This document shows, one piece after another, positions 23,885-34,900 of a DNA stretch of 64,000 nt (position 1 is its first letter; every line of letters begins with the position of its first letter). The notes beneath the pieces were generated by a model. The model was not told the origin of the DNA and did not search any database. It saw only the letters and a list, made by a program, of their open reading frames with translations. Made by a program: the position numbers and the translations under genes. Source of the stretch: Didymodactylos carnosus (lineage: Eukaryota; Rotifera; Eurotatoria; Philodinida; Philodinidae); NCBI GenBank assembly GCA_905250885.1, contig CAJNOQ010000164.1, positions 1 through 64,000 of the forward strand. The letters are read 5' to 3'.

Positions 23885-24320
23885 AACACCTCTAAGTTGA
23901 GTGAAGGTGTTGATTACTTTCAGTGCTTCTGCTAGTGATTAATTTCCTCTTTCGGATATTTCATTCTTGTTTCCTATAACTGCATTATGTCCTAAGCGCC
24001 CCAACTCATGTTGAACAATTCAACCAACGCCAACCACAAACACACACAAGGAAAGAGAAAAACTTCAAACAAAAACAAAATTAATGTCACTTACGAATCA
24101 TTCTACAGGCTACCCTATCTGCTTGCAAGACTACTCTCAGTTCTCCACTTCCTCTCTCGGATATTTGGTTGCCTTCAAGATTAAGTTTAGTGAGAGTGTT
24201 GTTTACTTCCAGTGCTCCTGCTAGTGCTTTACCTTCTCCATCGGATATTTGGTCCTCTACTATGCTTTCTTTCTAAGCGTCTCCGACTGCTTTCGGACGT
24301 ACCATCGTATCACCGATTAC
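23885..24320 (-). pseudogene. Leucine-rich-repeat gene remnant (RNI/NLRC3 type)
   Basis: On the minus strand, 24140-24290 reads QISDGEGKALAGALEVNNTL then TKLNLEGNQISERGSGELR, a textbook ribonuclease-inhibitor-type LRR as found in NLRC3-like proteins. A second, more decayed unit at 23885-23985 reads NEISERG, a stop, then SLAEALKVINTFTQL. The units lie about 290 bases apart rather than the 84 expected of intact tandem repeats. In-frame stops and the missing surroundings indicate a pseudogene fragment. The host gene could have been an NLR-like or other LRR protein; no NACHT or other partner domain was found nearby. Confidence 0.65.
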
Positions 24321-24474
24321 TGACAAAAAACTGAATATGAAATGATAAGTCTTTTAAATTTGTTATTTGAAATCATCGAGATATCCTGTCTTCATAAATC
24401 CAGTTTCATAAATCACACATTTATGAAACTTTTTACAAGTTTCATAAAATTTATAATAAATAAAATTTACTACG

Positions 24475-25026
24475 TTAGGGAAGCGCATAAACCACGATAG
24501 AAGCATAGCGAACAAAGGCGACGACGAATTTAGTAACTGATAGAACTTCCAACAAACGTGGATCAGATGGTCCACGTAAAACAACCGGTGTTGTATCAGC
24601 TTCATCTCGATATGAGATACTACTACTATCAACAGGCAGCAAAAGATGAGTTAAATTTACGTCTTCGCCCATAATAATAGAGGCGCGAAGACGTGGCGGT
24701 ACAAATTCAACGTCAGGGTCCATATCTAATGTTAAAGCTGAGATATCAGTTCCCAGTGCAGTGAATAAAGAATACATGCCTTTTGTATCAATATCTGCTA
24801 TTGCCTTTGAAGTCGTTAACGCTATTGACGCTGCTGTTGTATAAATTGTTGATGATGTTGAGGCGATGTTCGATGAATTTGTTGAATTGGCCAATTCACG
24901 TGCTGCTAATCGTAACATGTAATCATTTGAACCATTTAGGATAGTAGAATTTGGTGTCGTTGTAGTTGTTCTTCCACTGGTAAGCCAGGAAGAATTTGAA
25001 GTATCAATGGGTAATGTTGTTAACAA
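24475..25026 (-). pseudogene. Thr/Ser-rich ORF, possibly a retroelement gag-like fossil
   Basis: An open frame of 183 codons on the minus strand, clearly GC-richer than its surroundings. The first two thirds are rich in Thr, Ser, Ala and Asn. The last third holds VPPRLRASIIMGEDVNLTHL, which recalls the short LR..I..GEYVDL..LL motif of gag-like first ORFs of some retroelements. If so, this is a partial, old copy with no polymerase beside it. The assignment is weak; an unrelated low-complexity host protein is the alternative. Confidence 0.3.
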
Positions 25027-25619
25027 ACGGACATATGATGATTTGAGAAAACAAGCATTATTATAAATAAATATATATCATGAATTTTTTTTTCTTATTA
25101 ACTTCCTTTTTGTTTGTATGTTGTAATAAAGTATGTTTCTTCTTATTGTAAATAACAGAGCATAAGTTCTAAAACTAGATGTCGTTGATAGAATAAGAGC
25201 ATGACTTTAGTATTGAAAATAAGCAAATTTAAATCACTGAGTGATTTAAATCAATTGAACATATAAGTAATAATCGTAACTGAACATATTTAAAGTAATA
25301 ATCGCTGACGGCAGAAAAAACTTATGCATAAGTCAGACTGGCGAAAATTATTGTGCATTTTGCTATCTATATATAAATGCCACATTTCTGTATCCACTCG
25401 AAATATTTTTATAGTAATCTTAAAATAACGGACTATAAAACTGTCGAAAACAAATTATATTCAAAGACTCATCTGCCTACAGATAGGAAATCGAAATAAA
25501 ACTCCCACGAAAGAAACAACAATTTTGCGTTAGAATGCAAAAAACTCGGCTATAGCTAATACTTTGAATTCAAAACTAGACCAATTATTGACAGCTTAAA
25601 ACAAACTATTTGTATAGGA

Positions 25620-25975
25620 AAGTATGAGACATTCAAGAAAAGACAAGACTTTCTTAATGCATTCGAGTGTATTAAATAATTTCACAAATTTGAATATATT
25701 AACTCTTACCGCGTGTGAACGCATCAAATTAATCGGAATACCTGTGACTCTATTAAACGAACGAGACATTTTTTTTTATGCACTCGAACGTGTGAACGTG
25801 TTGAATTCGTAAAAATGCGATAGAAAAGTTAAAAAATTTCCTGCTCCCAAACGCATTAACTTTTAAGGCATGCGAAGGCGTTAAAATTTTTTTCTATTCA
25901 TCAAATGAAGATCCTAAATGTAAAGTTTTACGCATTCAAAAGAAATTTTTGGTATTAAAAAAATTCAATGGATAG
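25620..25975. repeat. AACGCGTT word-rich repeat, right (inverted) copy
   Basis: Read on the minus strand it starts GGCTATCCATTGAATTTTTT and continues with TAATACCAAAAATTTC and then GCGTAAAAC, TAACGCC, AATGCGTT and AACACG words, mirroring the block at 21565-21990. Internal similarity is in vocabulary rather than in aligned order. Confidence 0.5.
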
Positions 25976-26654
25976 CCAGATGATATTATTAAAATTATAT
26001 TAATGATACTGGATACAATTTATATGGATCTGTTTCATAATTTCAACCGTGTATTTGAAAAATACCTCTTAGTACACTTATTATGATACTAATTCTATAC
26101 CATTAATATATGTGTTGTTGACTGTTGAATCTACTATCTAACAAATAATATGACACTAAAAATCGGATTAATTCATTTCGGACGAATTCATATTAGAAGA
26201 CTACATTACTAAAACTCACTACTGAAATATCATCAGAATCTGGAAAACAAAGAAAGAGCATTAAAAATTTCTAACTGAAAGCATGACGTAGTATATTATT
26301 TGGTGCTCTATATTGGCAACAAAGCAACGAAGGTCACCAGTCATACTTTATGGTTTGCTTTTCTAATCCAGTATGGACGTTAGATGGATCAGAAATAGTC
26401 CCTTTCAATAACAAGACTGAAGAAAGAACGTCTTTTATTTGATTAGAGTAAACTTTCGCTTAACTTACACGTAGTTGAAGTTTTGGGGTCCCCTGTTCGC
26501 GTACAAGTCCTATAAAAGGTTTGTCGCGCCAATTTGTCATCACTCACTGAAAATCCGATAAAAATGTCTTTTTTTTTCCGGTGCAAATTATATTTTAAAT
26601 TTAAAATTACTATCATTGTTTATTCATTGTTTACGTCTTTTTCTTTTAAATTAG

Positions 26655-27638
26655 AAAGAAAAAGAATATGGTCATCATCAACAACAAACTCAAAGTTCTC
26701 AATTGAGTGAGATAGAAAATTTTTTTTAGCAAAACACGTCACAATCTGCAACAACTAAACGAAATGTATAATAATAAGAAGAAGACGAATAGAAATTCCA
26801 GACACACGCATCTTACTATATTTCCAACAAAGGAAAATTATTCTCTAAATAATATTTTATCAATAATTCAAAATCCTGGTGATCGTTTAACGCAACAAAT
26901 GAATAAATTATTGAAAAAAAATGAAGAAAATAAACAACAAACTCAATCTGTTATGTCGATTATGACGTTATTGCGAAAGGTATCACATTAAAGTGACTCG
27001 AGATGACATCAGAATTTAATAAGGACGACAATAGTACGGACCACGTAACTATGCATTTTAAACTTCAGAAAACTGAAGTTATTTTTCGTATTTTACTAAC
27101 TCCGTGTTCAAATTTTCAACTTTATGGTACTTGTTCTTCAAGTCAACCACAATTTTCTTTTATAGTGAGTGCAATATTCTTATTGTTTTTGCAGTATAAC
27201 AGTGAACAAGAGGATTCTCGCATAACAAATAACTCATTTTTACATCAACGAGAAACATTGACAAATCAAATAGGAACTATTGGAATTGACAATAATGCAA
27301 GCTATGACGATGATAATTCTTATCAATCGACTAAGAAAAAGAAGAATGACAAGAGTTTAACGATTGATTTTTGTGAAAAATTTCTTTACTGTAATGACCT
27401 GTTACAAGCAGCAAGGATAAATTCAACACAAAAACAGCAACGTTCTGTAAAACAACCACAATCATCTAATCTAGAGTCTAAGGTTAATAGACCGAGACGA
27501 CAATCTAAATCGAAAATGACACGATTAACACTAGAAGAAAAACAATTATTTGATGAAGAACAAATATTATCATCAAGACAAGAGATAATTGCACATGCTT
27601 GTAGTAGACGAAAAGCAAGTGGACATCGCAAAGTATGA
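26655..27638 (+). CDS. Uncharacterised gene, basic and Gln-rich protein
   Basis: Three exons are proposed: 26655-26765, 26833-26979 and 27195-27638 (introns 67 and 215 bases, phase 0). Readable parts are EKEYGHHQQQTQSSQLSEIE, NNILSIIQNPGDRLTQQMNK and, in the last exon, DFCEKFLYCNDLLQAARI and a basic tail ending SSRQEIIAHACSRRKASGHR. I do not recognise a domain. The last two exons are well supported by splice signals and frame. The first carries an in-frame TAG (26727-26729) and has no clear start, so the 5' end is unresolved: an unannotated intron, a nonsense allele or decay. An alternative is a start at ATG 26764 reading straight into exon 2. A poly(A) signal AATAAA lies at 27740. Confidence 0.5.
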
Positions 27639-28011
27639 TGTACAGTGAGAGATAAGAGAAAGAAAGAGAGTGAGAATTGAGAGCAAGAGAGAGAATAACA
27701 ATTCTTTCTTCCTATAATCATTCAAATCTTAATATGAACAATAAAAATAAGCATTAATATATTTTATTATTTGTACCTATATTTTTCCAATATTTTTCGC
27801 ACTGTTAATGGTTTATTACTATGAATAAACAAAAACCTATGAATTCAATGGACAAGCAGTTGTGTAGAAAAGCATTTTCCCGATGTTTCTTTACGTCTTT
27901 CTCTATCAATCCAAATGGTTCTCTCTTGCTCTCAGTTTCACAGTTTGAATATACTTTTTTAACATCGACTGTTTTTATATTTAATAACAAACTATAGAAA
28001 TTTTTTATTAT

Positions 28012-28215
28012 TTAATATTTCATCCAAAAGTCCTTGAGTGAGAACATTGAGAACAGATTTCCATACAATACTGTTGCATCTTTCGAAACGACTGTACCAA
28101 GTTCGTGTTTCAAAATATCTCGCTTACTCTTTCCACTGAGTGTGCTAGTAAAGCCCTGACTTCCATAATTATTTTCAAAAAATTGTTTACCCCTAGATAC
28201 CACGTCAAAATTCAT
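28012..28215 (-). CDS. Small hypothetical protein, 67 residues
   Basis: An open frame from ATG at 28215 to a stop at 28012, reading MNFDVVSRGKQFFENNYGSQ at the start and VLYGNLFSMFSLKDFWMKY at the end. Its composition is balanced and GC-richer than the flanks, which suggests coding. It is divergent to the NUDT9-like gene, with only 56 bases between the two start codons. No domain recognised; it could be a chance ORF or part of a spliced gene. Confidence 0.3.
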   Translation of the reverse strand: MNFDVVSRGKQFFENNYGSQGFTSTLSGKSKRDILKHELGTVVSKDATVLYGNLFSMFSLKDFWMKY

Positions 28216-28271
28216 TATCTTATCCTTCAGAGAAAAAACCAACGACACTAGAGCAAATATCTACGGACTCA

Positions 28272-29228
28272 ATGGACAGTATTTCACGGTTACCAATTCA
28301 TCGACTTTGTCGAAAAGGAGCGTATCCCAATACAGAAATTCAACGATTTTGTATTGAAGATGAAAATGTACCATGGAGTATTGAAATACCAGAATACAAT
28401 GCTCCATATTACACTGATCCAAGTATTCTATTACAATTACCGAAATCAGAAGAAAAAGCTCTCACAACGTTGATAAATGGAGTGGATCCAGAATATGTTC
28501 TACATGATATTATGTGGAATGTGTTTGATACAAATTACAATGTTGATCGTCGAACAAAAAATCCATTTGGAGAATATAAAATTGATGATCTAGGTTATCC
28601 CTTAAATCCATTAGGTCGAACAGGTATGCGTGGTCGTGGCCAGTTGCCACGTTGGGCTGTCAATTATAAAACACATCTTATCCTGTTACGTTTCACCAAT
28701 GAAATGGATAAAAAAACTCAAAAACAAAAATATAAATATATCGTGGAAAAACGAGATCATTATTGGCGGTTGCCTTCCACACGGGCCACGAGCTGTGATA
28801 GAAATGCTGTTTTATATACATTACGAGAATTTCTCAATAGTATGTATAAATTATGGTATGATGTTGATATTATACCATCTCATATACAAAATAAATTATC
28901 TAGTTTAACAGACAATCTAATATATGTTAGTTCAGCTTATATTGATGATATAGTAAATACAGATAATGCATGGTTAGGTAAGAAAATGTCTACTATTTAT
29001 ATGTTATTAAGTGCAAAAAAACATTCTTCTATTATAGAAACGGTGGTATATTGTTATGTGCAAAATAGAAGTATGGAAAATATAATTGATTTAGATGATT
29101 TATTTCCACCCGATTTGGATAAAAAAGAATATTTTACATGGAATAGTTTATCGCGAACAAGTGAATTATTAGAAAGTGAAAGAGATTTATTAAAATTAAT
29201 TGCCAAAACACAAAATGCGTATTGGTAA
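28272..29228 (+). CDS. NUDT9-like (TRPM2 NUDT9H-like) protein, probably inactive
   Basis: A single-exon gene of 318 residues resembling ADP-ribose pyrophosphatase NUDT9 and the NUDT9H domain of the TRPM2 channel. Family landmarks are YPNTEIQRFCIEDENVPWSI at the start, NPLGRTGMRGRGQLPRW in the middle, YIDDIVNTDNAW (compare YVDDPRNTDNAW) and LLKLIAKTQNAYW at the end. The Nudix box is damaged: after YIVEKRDHYWRLP the usual GG...PGE is replaced by STRATSCDRNAV, and where NUDT9 has REFGEEALNS this protein has REFLNS, lacking the catalytic EE pair. The enzyme is therefore predicted to bind but not hydrolyse ADP-ribose, or to be decaying. There are no channel segments upstream, so it is a free-standing protein. 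The start at 28272 is the first Met of a domain-complete frame. AATAAA lies at about 29337. Confidence 0.87.
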   Translation: MDSISRLPIHRLCRKGAYPNTEIQRFCIEDENVPWSIEIPEYNAPYYTDPSILLQLPKSEEKALTTLINGVDPEYVLHDIMWNVFDTNYNVDRRTKNPFGEYKIDDLGYPLNPLGRTGMRGRGQLPRWAVNYKTHLILLRFTNEMDKKTQKQKYKYIVEKRDHYWRLPSTRATSCDRNAVLYTLREFLNSMYKLWYDVDIIPSHIQNKLSSLTDNLIYVSSAYIDDIVNTDNAWLGKKMSTIYMLLSAKKHSSIIETVVYCYVQNRSMENIIDLDDLFPPDLDKKEYFTWNSLSRTSELLESERDLLKLIAKTQNAYW

Positions 29229-30307
29229 TTTAAAAAACTATTTATTAATAATATTATTTTAGTACAATTAGTCGTTTTTGATAATAGTATCCAAATAGTA
29301 GTAGTAGCCAAAGCGTGAAGAAAAAATATGTTATAAATAAAAAATGTATGGCGTTACAGACGACTTTTGACACATTTCGAAATGCCACATTACAACTCAA
29401 CACCGATATCTCTGATTAATTTTCGTAATCACACACCATATACATAATTGTTAGTGTGATAAATTGAGCAATTGTCTTTATCTTAAATATAAATAATAAT
29501 TGATATTAAAATATCATGTAAAAATAAACAGAATCAGTATCATGCATCAAACCGACACGTACTTTTTCAGCATTTCTGAGAAAATCTGTCGAGCTTCAGT
29601 CACTCCAGTCTAGTCGAAAAAAACAGTGTAGCTGTTCAGTAGTTCCGTGTGGCACTATTCAGTTCTATATGAGTGAATTAACAGTATATTAAGTACGGTC
29701 AAAAAGAAAACGCTGAATAGTCGATTATTTTTTTGGAACACTAGTTCATTAATTACCTTGAATTATTTACGAAATGCAATTACAACTAAAACGCGGTAAT
29801 TTTTCTCATCAAATATGAAAAATCTAGTTTATAAGTTTTTATATACTTACCAATTTCAATATTTTGGGTTTGATCTCATTCGATCAGTACTCGTACCTAG
29901 AAGAATAGTATTTTCTCGACTTTTAACCATTTATCTCCTACGGCTGATTATTCAGAATAACTTAAAATTCGTATACCTTTGTTTTAGCTTAGTGAAAATA
30001 TTTTTTTATTAACCGTCTCTAATTCATAATGTTAGCTCTTTAGTTCTTTTTGTTAGTTCTTTTACCCAAAGTATCACCGTGCTACTTTAAATAAATAAAT
30101 ATGCTGGTTGTTAGATTGACACCAATACAATATTGTCATTCTATTGTTCCCATGTTGACTTAATAGCTGTTAAAGATTATAAATGAACAAATTGTTCAAG
30201 TTTGAAGGATAGCAGAAAATCCTTTTTTAGCAGTATGTCATCATTAATAGACAATTTAAATGTATAAATTTGATTGACAAGATCTGATAGTATATTTTTA
30301 TGATAGA

Positions 30308-31946
30308 ACCTTCGTTAAACATCGGAATGTTGATGAATGAATTTCTTATTTTCTTTTTTTAGACTGGTTGATTTAAATCTTAGTTATTTAACGAAAATGA
30401 AATATCAATACCAACGGGTGTCTAAGCACATACTAGTAGAATTTTGACATTCATAGCAATCATAAATAAATAAATATGCAAATAAGTAAATGTATGCTCA
30501 ATCAATGTGCACATCCAATGATATATTACTATTTTATTAAGTTTATTGAACGGTTGAAGTCCTTGTCTCCGTATAATTGAAGATGATCACTAAGGTTTCA
30601 TCTGGATAGTTTTCGTGTTGAGACATTACTGAATTGAATTTGTTCGTCAAGAATAGGTGCCATTGTCTAATTTCTTTTTTTTTCGAATGTTAACTCAAGA
30701 TGATTGTGTAGACTGTTCGAAAAAATACTTCATCCTGCTAGGAAAAACATTGTTAGTTTGATATTACCCTTTTCCGCCATTCCATAGATTCAGATTCCAT
30801 AAATAGCAGAATTTGCTTGTATTCGAGATCGTAGGCATTATTCAGACGGTTAAGATAAGCCTCAATGAAAATGTAGCTTGAAAAAGTACGAAAAGAGAAC
30901 TGAGTATGAATTATCTAGGTTTTCTAATTTATTTTTTTTACGCTGTTTAGAAAACAGGGCTGGAAAAGAGAACAAATTTTAAAAAAAGATAATGTTTCAC
31001 ATCAATGTGCACAGTTCTAAGGCACAATTTTTCATATGCTCGTCTCTTCATGTTTAAACATTAATGCATACATATCAATAGTAAAACAACTATATTCTCA
31101 ACAAAATGATATACAGTCAATGGCTTACAGTACGAAAGCGGAGCTTAATGCCCTTATATCAGAAACTTTTGTTCGTGTAAACTTTTTTTTGTAAAGAATA
31201 CGTTTTTGGAGATATAGTTATATTTACAATTGCTTTGTAACTCGTTTTGTTCTCTGTTCACTTCAAATTTAACATAAATACACAACCGTTCTCTTTTTAG
31301 CCCTGGTTTTGTTCTCAAAAACTCCTGGTCCAAAAAAATTTGTTAGAAAATACACTCTTTTTAATTGTCTCAACAAGTGTCTAGCCTTGTCTATCAAATA
31401 AAAGTGTGAAAAAACTTTCAAGTCCATTGTCTGTATAAGCCTTCCTAGGGTATCCAAGACTATGCGTTTCTTTTGATTCATATCCACACCTTTGTATTCA
31501 TACGGCAAACAAGTTGCATGTCTGAAAATGTATGAAAAATGTCTCCTCTATTTGTGCATGTCCAGGCGTCTATACCAAGCATTACGCGTCAAGTAATTGT
31601 TCTTGGATATAAATGAAAGCTGCTAAAACTAAACTGTTCATATATTCTGATCTCATTGGAGCATTACTTCCAATCCCGATTAACGAAGCCATTAAGAATA
31701 GCAATTTACCTTCATTAAAACACTTTCATCAGAAGGGATCTAATTTGAAACAAAACCTTCATAAAATCGTTTTCAGATAACAAAAGGTCATATCGATTAT
31801 CTTAGTTAAAACTTACGACAAAGACAAACTCAATCAATAGCAAATTCCTCGATCCAATCGTGTGTTCAAGAACGAGAAGAAAAAAAAGAAAGATAGAAAG
31901 AAAGTAGGAAATTCATTCATCAACATTCCGATGTTTAACGAAGGTT
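30308..31946. repeat. Perfect 38-base inverted repeat pair bounding 1.64 kb
   Basis: The left arm at 30308-30345 (AACCTTCGTTAAACATCGGA, then ATGTTGATGAATGAATTT) is matched exactly in reverse complement at 31909-31946. Weaker pyrimidine-rich similarity extends inward about 20 bases. The arms face like terminal inverted repeats of a non-autonomous transposon, but no target-site duplication or coding content was seen. The right arm ends 33 bases before the FEZ start, so it is probably in that gene's 5' leader or promoter. Confidence 0.75.
30953..31312. mobile_element. CAGGGCT-ended inverted-repeat element (possible hAT-like MITE)
   Basis: The left end CAGGGCTGGAAAAGAGAAC and the right end, on the other strand, CAGGGCTAAAAAGAGAAC form terminal inverted repeats of about 19 bases around 360 bases. 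Ends of this type are common in hAT elements. No convincing 8-base duplication was found at the flanks. It is nested inside the 1.64-kb inverted-repeat interval. Confidence 0.45.
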
Positions 31947-31979
31947 GTATCGGATAACTTTCTTTGAGATCTAATTGTA

Positions 31980-34900
31980 ATGTCAGCAGTTATAGTTGAT
32001 GAAAAATTGATAGCATACGATAATCCTTGTGCACCACTTGTAAAGTTTTCAACTGATGAATGGAACGATTTTATTGAAATGACTGATGATCATCAACTCA
32101 AACATGGTGAAACACAACAGCCTCTTGGTAAGTCACTTTATAGCCATCTGACTGCTCTAGCAGTTTATTTTCTTTTAGGAGAAAATTTATTCAGATCATT
32201 GTCATTAGAAGATCTCGTAAAATCGTTCGATAATACAATTAATTGTTGTTTTCCAAATGAATTGTACGAAAACAAAAATTCTAATCTTAATATAAAAGAC
32301 GATGTCCATCTCAAATCACTCAAACAAGATCTCGTGGCAACATCAAGGTGAGTGTTAATGTTAAGAGAATGCGACGCTTTATGAAAAAATTTGTTCATTT
32401 GTTTATCTTAGAACCTGGTCAGAATTAATTGAAAATTTACGCCATTCTTTACTAAACGAATTAAAACTACCCCATATAGAGAAAAGTTGTCAATTAGCAA
32501 TGAGTACAATTAATCAGTTTGTAAGAAAAATTCTTTAAATAAAATGATGATGTTTAAATATTTTTACTTTCTTAGTCAATTGACAAAGAAATTAGTAGTA
32601 TCGATGATGTTGAAGAAGATGAATTACGAGAACAACTTGATATGCACTCAGTTATTGTTCCAAATATCAGCAATCTTGAACCATTTTTAACTGCTGAACA
32701 AGTTATTAGTGAAATTGATTTTATTCTACAGGTAAATTAAACAGAAAAAAGAAGATATTTACATATAGAAAGAATGTTTTTTTTAACTTTCTATAGGAAA
32801 GTTGTATAGATATGACACCTGATTCTGGTTTTTCTGACGACAATAGTGACATGCTCGATTTACGTACACGTATTCATTATTTATCAAATGGTGAAAATCT
32901 TGATTTTGGTAAACGGACTTGTATGTTTCTGTTGTTTGAATTTATTATGATAGTTGAAAACACTTTTGTTATTGTTCTATTTCTTTCATCTTAGACTTGA
33001 AAACACAATCTGTATTTTCACTCAATGAAATATATGAAGAACTTGAATCATCTGTTAAAGAATTATCGGACACACTTGTTCAAGTAAGTTCTTATTTGTA
33101 ACGATTTTTTTGTTTTTGTTTTTCTTATTTTAATTATTTTATTCTTTCTATTAATAGGAATTAGCTTTTCGCGATGAATTAGAATTTGAAAAAGAGACAA
33201 AAAATACATTTATTTCACTTGTACTCAGTATTCAAGTATGTATAAATATACACATAATTCAAGTTAAAATATTTTTATGAACATATCTCAATTTCTAGAA
33301 TAAACGACGACAACATCAACTAGATAAACGACATAAACGACGTTCTGTAGTAGAAAAAGGTGAACCTGGAATGGTACGTAAAGAATATTTCTTCTTCTTA
33401 TTGCATGCGTTATGAATTTCTCTTATGCATGAATGTTTATACCCGTTATAAAAACGATTTATCAGGTATTGCCCACGCATGATTTCTCTCCCTTCTGTCA
33501 TTTCTTTATACTGTAATTTATCTAAAATATTCTTCTATAATTGTAACAATAGTAAGAATTTTTGCTTTTGCTCTAAACTTTGTTTTATTTTTAACAAGAA
33601 CATATTTTATTAGACACTGTTTCCTGAATTGATATCTTAAAGGTTATTCATTTTGTCAAGTCTAATTTATTTTATAGAAATAAAACAACAACAACTAGTC
33701 GTGTATTGTGCTTGTATATACATATATATGTTCACAATAAAGGTTCTATCGAATTTATAAATTAACTCTTTCTTTTTTTCTCATTCTCTGGCGAAAAAAT
33801 GGCATGCAACAACAGGAAATTTTTTTTGTTTTTTAGTATATTGATGCTCATATAATATAATAAACGATAAAGAAATAGAAGAATTTTCTTTTTGTAACAC
33901 AGAACAGATAATGATATACACTCTCTCTCTCTCTCTCTCTCATACATATATATATATATAAGGAAAATATATCATTAGTATTCACCATCTTCTCTTTCTG
34001 TAAAGGGAATTGGAAAATTGGAATAAGATGAATTTATCAGCATGAACTGCGTTTAAACTAGAATTTTGTTCCATAGGATAACGTTCAGCTAGCTGTCTGT
34101 CTGTCTATCTTCTGGTTTAAATTAAATTATTAATGCCTGACATTGAATAAAAAAGAAGATAAAATAAATAAATACAATTACATTTTGGCTTGAGTGATAA
34201 TGATTAGAGAAAAAAAAAATAAATTAAAAGAAAGAGAAAAAGAGAAAAAAAAGAAAATACCAGAAATAGAAGAAAAATTGACTATGGACTGATGTTCAAA
34301 CTCTACAAATCGTGAAGACTATGAATAGATTATAATTGACCGAATATATAAGAGGAAATAAACAGAAAATTAGATACCTCAGAAGGATACCATTAGTAAG
34401 ATGAAAGAGAGCGGCAATCTGTTCTGAAAAGTGTTTCTTTTTACTCTTAAAATATACAGTTAGTGTGCTTCTTACTACTTTAGCAGATGGGACGGAAACT
34501 TTTCATACAATAAAAAGAAAGCAGAAAGAATATGATTTTTTTCAGAAACACTGAGCACATTTAGTAAGACATGGTACAATTCGTCTACTAATTGATTATT
34601 AATAAGTCGACAATTATGATTAAGATGTACAGAAGTGTACAAAAATAATCAATTTTGAAAATCAGATGAGAAACACTTTATATTCGTTTTACATACTCAT
34701 TTTATCTAATTTTTGTACAAAAAATTGAAAATAATTTATGTAGTTTTAAAGCAGAAGAGGTTCTGTGTAAAAAAGAAATGATATATTTAATTTGTGTGAA
34801 TATCAATCTCAGACGGTGAAATAACAAGATTCTATTTGTTTTTTTATTTCTGTCATATGTCTTTTTTTGACATTTAAACTCTAGTAACAAAATATAATAC

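Larger units (their letters stand above)
29229..31979. other. Intergenic, inverted-repeat bearing, no gene seen
   Basis: No exon chain found. The stretch holds two inverted-repeat pairs (30308-31946 outer, 30953-31312 inner), described separately. The right outer arm is within 35 bases of the FEZ start codon. Confidence 0.55.

Noticed and set aside
27805-27990. Minus-strand frame downstream of the small 28012-28215 ORF, tested as its second exon
   Set aside because: No splice donor exists before the stop at 28012 that would join them.
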